Assembly (NCBI GenBank): GCA_044225565.1
Contig: JBGAIL010000209.1
Location: forward strand, 1-7,968
From: CAVXAE01 sp044225565
GTDB lineage: Bacteria > Pseudomonadota > Gammaproteobacteria > Steroidobacterales > Steroidobacteraceae
DNA: 7,968 nucleotides
Direction: 5' to 3'
Shown here: one piece after another, positions 4,810 to 7,968 of the stretch
Layout: each line of letters starts with the position of its first letter
Numbering within the stretch: the stretch's first letter is position 1
Notes under the pieces: model-generated
What the model was told of the DNA's origin: nothing
Databases searched by the model: none
Seen by the model: the letters and a program-made list of their open reading frames with translations, nothing else
Translations under genes and position numbers: made by a program

Positions 4810-7628
4810 GCCCAAGAACCTCCGCTCCCAAGGCCTCGCGCCGCATTCCCACGCCCCGGCAGCTGCTCGGTTTCGAGATCGCCGAGCGGCCCATGCACCA
4901 TCACGAGATGGCCGCCTGCCTGTCGGCCATGGCTTCCGCATCGGATCGCGCAGTGCTTTCGCACTACGGCGAGACGCCCACGGGCCGGAGGCTGTTCAAG
5001 CTCACCATCTCCTCGCCGAGGAACCTGGCTCGCCTCACGCAGATCGGCAAAGAGCTCGTGCGGCTGGGCAACGACGGCGTGGCGGCGCCCGCGGCGCGCA
5101 AGCTCGTCGCGTCGCTTCCGGCGGTGGCGTGGCTCGGCTACGGCATCCATGGCGATGAGATCTCGGGCACCGATGCGGCCGTCGAGCTCGTCTACCGCCT
5201 GCTGAGCGGCCAGGATGCGGAGACGAAGGCGCTTCTCGACAAGCTCGTCATCCACGTCGATCCCATGGTGAACCCGGATGGTCGCGAGCGCTGTCTCGCA
5301 CATCACACGGCGTTCTCGCGCCGCCAGCCGTTCGACGATCCGCAGGACATCTTCCAGAACCAGCTCTGGCCGGAAGGGCGGGGCAACCACTACCTGTTCG
5401 ACATGAACCGCGATGCCATCTTCACCGTGCAGGCGCAATCGCGCGCGCGCGTGGCCGCGATCCTCGAAGCGAAGCCACAGCTCTTCGTGGATGCGCACGA
5501 GATGAACGCCATCGACAGCTACCTGTTCGCGGTGCCGGCCGAGCCGCTGAACCCGCACCTGCCGGCGGCAGTGCACGACTCGTGGAGCGAATTCGGCACG
5601 GACCACGGTGAGGCGCTGGATGCGGCCGGCATCAATTACTACACGCGCAGCTGGAACGAAGTGTTCTACCCCGGCTTCTTCGACATCTGGCCGTCGTACC
5701 ACGGCGCGGTGCCGATCCTTTACGAGCAGTCCGCCACCGGAGGGGTCACGGTGCGCTTGCCGAGCGGCAAGGTACGCAGCTATCGCGAAGCGGTGGTCAA
5801 CCAGCTCACGAGCTCGCTGGCCAACCTGCGCACGGCTGCCGACCGGAAGGAAGATCTGCTGATGCGCTGGTGGCAGTCGCGCACCGACGCCGCAGCGGGC
5901 GCGCGTGCGCAATTGCGAAACGACAAGCGCGCCGGCGATGGTGCGGGGGCCGCCGCAGAATGGCTGATTCCGCCGTGCGATGGTTACAAACAAACGCGTC
6001 TGCTGGAGCTGCTGGCGACGCAAAGCCTGCAGTGCGAGGTGCTGTCCAGACCGGTAGAGATCGACGGGCTGCACTCGGTGTGGAAGGCCGAGGCTCAGCG
6101 CGTGCGTCTGCCTGCCGGCACGATCCGCGTCCGCACGGCACAGCCGCTCGGCGCGCTCGTGCGCAACATCTTCGATTTCCACGTTCCGCTCGCACCGGAG
6201 TTCCTGCTCCGCGAGCGGCAGGGGTTGGATCTCGGCAGCAAGACGCTGCTGTTCGATGCCACCGCGTGGTCTCTTCCGCTCGCGTTCGGCATCGAGGCCT
6301 ATTGGACGAAGAGTGCCTCGAAGGGCGAATGGAGGCCGCTCGCCACGCGTGCGACTGCGCAATTCGCCGCCCTGCCCGGTGCCCGGGCGCGCTATGGCTA
6401 CATTTACGAGGATCCGTCGCTTGCCGCGACGGCGAAGCTGCTTCGTGCGGGCATCAAGGTGCGGGTCGCGCGCGAAGCCTTCGTGCACGAAGGCATTCGA
6501 TACGAGGCCGGTACGCTGCTCCTCCGGCGTGACGATCAGGAGCAGCTCACGGCGGACGCGCTGCGTGCGGTGCTCGGGGATGCTGCCGGAGTCCGGCTCG
6601 TACCCGTCGAGCGTGCCCGCATGGATGAGGGTCCGGATCTCGGCGGCAGCGAGTTCGTGCTGCTGAGCGCGCCGTCCATCGCCATCCTGACGGGCAGCGG
6701 ATTCAATGCGCCGAATACCGGCGCGTTGTGGCATCTGTTCGACGTCGAGATCGGCATGCCGGTGACGTTGCTCGAGTTCGCGCGGCCCGGCGGCTTCGAT
6801 CTCTGCGGCTACAGCGTCATCGTGATCGCGGACACGATGGATCGCGCAGCGCTGGTTGCCGGCCTCAAGCATGGCTGGCTGGAGAAACTGAGGCACTGGG
6901 TGGGCGCTGGCGGCACGCTCATCGCGCTGAGCGGCAGCGCGCTCGCGCTGGCAGAAGCGGGCTTTACCGGTACGCAGCCGCGTGCCGCAGTAATCGAAAG
7001 CTATCCGCCGCTCGCGCTGGGGCGCCCGGCGGCGAGCGCCATCGACCAGGATTTCGCCCGCGCGACCGGCAGCAGCACCGTGAGCTCGCGTGCTGGAGCG
7101 AGCGATGCGGAGTCGCGTCTCGCCGTCGTTGGTGCCGGCGCTCGCGCCTTCCTGCCGAAAAATGCCGAAGTGTTCGAGTTTCCGGAGGCGCTTCCCACCC
7201 AGGAGGAGTGGCTGGCCGACGTGCCGCGCACCGGTCAGACTCACGCGGGCATCGGCGAGCTGCTCCGCAAATATCTGCCGCGCGGCGCTTATCTGCGCGC
7301 GAGCTTCAAGCCGCAGCACTGGCTGCGGTTGGGAGTGGCCGACCAGTTGCCGGCGCTGTTCCGTGAAGCCGATGCGCTCGTCGCCGATCGCGGTTCCATC
7401 GATCTCGTCGGCCGATACGCCGCACCTGCGGATCTCGCGTTGTCCGGGCTCGTGTGGCCGGAAGCGGTGGGTTATGTCGCGGGAACGGCATATCTCACCC
7501 GTGAGCGGATGGGGCAGGGCCAGGTCGTCCTGTTCGCGAACGATCCGGTGTTCCGCGGCTATTCGCTGGGAACGCAGCGGCTGTTCCTGAACGCGGCGCT
7601 GCTCGGGCCGGGGTTCAAATCGATTTAG
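4806..7628 (+). CDS. M14 family zinc carboxypeptidase with degenerate GAT-like C-terminal region
   Basis: The 940-residue product has an N-terminal M14 metallocarboxypeptidase domain, expected to remove C-terminal amino acids from peptides. By comparison with carboxypeptidase A: zinc ligands His115 and Glu118 (GIHGDEISG) and His231 (FVDAHEMN); NPDG at 156-159; Asn201-Arg202 in FDMNRD for the substrate carboxylate; and general base Glu307 in PILYEQSATGG. Tyr288 is a candidate for Tyr248. The opening PTPRQLLGFEIAERPM (15-30) is the usual family start, so the ATG at 4806 is preferred over Met30; an in-frame stop at 4791 rules out anything longer. Residues 345-610 are a middle region I cannot name. 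Residues 615-725 (IAILTGSGFNAPNTGALWHL to GGTLIALSGSA) resemble a class I glutamine amidotransferase fold lacking the catalytic Cys, and the end (GQVVLFANDPVFRGYSLGTQ) is typical of this large M14 subgroup. Related proteins usually carry a signal peptide; this one has none, so it is predicted to be cytoplasmic. The substrate is unknown. It is monocistronic as far as the window shows. Confidence 0.88.
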   Translation: MSPRTSAPKASRRIPTPRQLLGFEIAERPMHHHEMAACLSAMASASDRAVLSHYGETPTGRRLFKLTISSPRNLARLTQIGKELVRLGNDGVAAPAARKLVASLPAVAWLGYGIHGDEISGTDAAVELVYRLLSGQDAETKALLDKLVIHVDPMVNPDGRERCLAHHTAFSRRQPFDDPQDIFQNQLWPEGRGNHYLFDMNRDAIFTVQAQSRARVAAILEAKPQLFVDAHEMNAIDSYLFAVPAEPLNPHLPAAVHDSWSEFGTDHGEALDAAGINYYTRSWNEVFYPGFFDIWPSYHGAVPILYEQSATGGVTVRLPSGKVRSYREAVVNQLTSSLANLRTAADRKEDLLMRWWQSRTDAAAGARAQLRNDKRAGDGAGAAAEWLIPPCDGYKQTRLLELLATQSLQCEVLSRPVEIDGLHSVWKAEAQRVRLPAGTIRVRTAQPLGALVRNIFDFHVPLAPEFLLRERQGLDLGSKTLLFDATAWSLPLAFGIEAYWTKSASKGEWRPLATRATAQFAALPGARARYGYIYEDPSLAATAKLLRAGIKVRVAREAFVHEGIRYEAGTLLLRRDDQEQLTADALRAVLGDAAGVRLVPVERARMDEGPDLGGSEFVLLSAPSIAILTGSGFNAPNTGALWHLFDVEIGMPVTLLEFARPGGFDLCGYSVIVIADTMDRAALVAGLKHGWLEKLRHWVGAGGTLIALSGSALALAEAGFTGTQPRAAVIESYPPLALGRPAASAIDQDFARATGSSTVSSRAGASDAESRLAVVGAGARAFLPKNAEVFEFPEALPTQEEWLADVPRTGQTHAGIGELLRKYLPRGAYLRASFKPQHWLRLGVADQLPALFREADALVADRGSIDLVGRYAAPADLALSGLVWPEAVGYVAGTAYLTRERMGQGQVVLFANDPVFRGYSLGTQRLFLNAALLGPGFKSI

Positions 7629-7647
7629 CCGTAGAGGTGTGATTGAC

Positions 7648-7677
7648 GCGCGCGCCGTGAATGGCATGGCCGCGCGC
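7648..7677 (+). terminator. GC-rich hairpin after the peptidase gene
   Basis: GCGCGCG at 7648-7654 can pair with CGCGCGC at 7671-7677, and two more pairs form if C7670 bulges, leaving a loop of about 11 bases. It lies 19 bases after the peptidase stop, a sensible place for a terminator. It has no following T tract (CCCCGCTCTG follows), so it is not a standard intrinsic terminator and could act with Rho or simply protect the 3' end. Confidence 0.3.
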
Positions 7678-7736
7678 CCCCGCTCTGCACGTCGCCCGGC
7701 TGGCCACCGCGACGCGGCCGTGTCATTGTAGGGCGC

Positions 7737-7968
7737 ATGCGCTCGTTCAAGAGCCCGTTGCGCCACCTCGAGAAACTGCTGTTGCGCCGTGGGACCCGAC
7801 GCGAGGACGCCGAGGATCTCGTTCAGGAAGCGGTGCTGCGCCTGCATGCCTACACGCGCGCAGGCGGCGTCGTGCGCGATCAGGAAGCCTTCCTGGCGCG
7901 CACCGCGTTCAATCTGGCCATCGACCTGCGCCGGCACTCCCGCGGCGACCTCTACACCGCCGATCCCG
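7737..7968 (+). CDS. ECF-type RNA polymerase sigma factor, 5' part (cut by window end)
   Basis: From the ATG at 7737 the frame stays open to the window edge (77 codons). REDAEDLVQEAVLRLHAY at 22-39 is sigma-70 region 2.1/2.2, the core-RNA-polymerase-binding part, and EAFLARTAFNLAIDLRRHSR at 50-69 is region 2.3/2.4, which melts and reads the -10 element. The pattern fits the extracytoplasmic-function group, and FecI-like sigma factors look similar. Region 4, which decides the subgroup, lies outside the window. The start is constrained: the frame is closed by TGA at 7644-7646, and 7737 is the only normal start codon between. This leaves about 20 residues before region 2.1, somewhat short for the group. 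AGGG ends only three bases before the ATG, so the ribosome binding site is poor. Sigma genes of this kind are often followed by an anti-sigma or FecR gene and a TonB receptor, which cannot be checked here. Confidence 0.8.
   Translation, partial: MRSFKSPLRHLEKLLLRRGTRREDAEDLVQEAVLRLHAYTRAGGVVRDQEAFLARTAFNLAIDLRRHSRGDLYTADP

Noticed and set aside
4655..4894. An N-terminal extension of the ATPase to the ATG at 4894
   Set aside because: It would overlap the divergent peptidase gene, and the added residues do not resemble any ABC ATPase N-terminus.
7643..7736. TTGACG at 7643-7648 and TGTCATTGT at 7721-7729 as a promoter for the sigma factor gene
   Set aside because: Each resembles a -35 or an extended -10 element, but they are more than 70 bases apart and neither has a partner at proper spacing.
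3807..7937. A 1376-codon minus-strand open frame across the ATPase and the whole peptidase gene
   Set aside because: It is antisense to the peptidase and out of frame with the ATPase. The product is Arg/Ala-rich low-complexity sequence with no domain, a normal artefact of high G+C.

Overview
The window is a GC-rich (by eye about two thirds G+C) stretch of bacterial chromosome. Codon third positions are strongly G/C, and long spurious antisense reading frames occur, as expected at this composition. The gene families point to a Gram-negative proteobacterium, possibly a gammaproteobacterium; this is an inference from gene style and no taxonomic marker is present. I see no rRNA, tRNA, CRISPR array, insertion sequence or phage gene.

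Layout from left to right: (1) 1-154 is a short leader with an open frame whose stop overlaps the next start as ATGA. (2) 151-1569 (+) is a complete PLP-dependent group II decarboxylase of the aromatic-L-amino-acid type. (3) 1589-1675 (+) is the first 28 codons of a VOC (glyoxalase/bleomycin-resistance) family gene, with an excellent ribosome binding site but cut off after helix 1. Its stop shares the palindrome CTAG with the stop of the convergent permease gene. (4) 1672-3468 (-) is one polypeptide that joins a PotB-type and a PotC-type permease, and 3509-4654 (-) is its PotA-type ATPase. Together they form a polyamine-class (PotABCD) ABC importer with no substrate-binding protein in the window. 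(5) 4655-4805 is the divergent intergenic region. (6) 4806-7628 (+) is a 940-residue M14 zinc carboxypeptidase with a degenerate glutamine-amidotransferase-like C-terminal region and no signal peptide. (7) 7737-7968 (+) is the start of an ECF-type sigma factor that runs off the window.

Functional links: the ATPase and permease are an operon read leftward and would work together as the inner-membrane part of an importer for polyamine-like cations or related small molecules. The decarboxylase would make arylalkylamines from aromatic amino acids. The peptidase would release C-terminal amino acids from peptides. An amine or peptide theme is possible but rests only on adjacency, since these three units are on different transcripts. 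The sigma factor probably begins a separate regulatory locus to the right.

The most unusual points are the fused PotB-PotC permease with a long polar linker, the truncated VOC gene at a probable rearrangement junction, the apparently cytoplasmic M14 peptidase, and the small ORF whose stop overlaps the peptidase start. I did not find a convincing new defence or mobile system.
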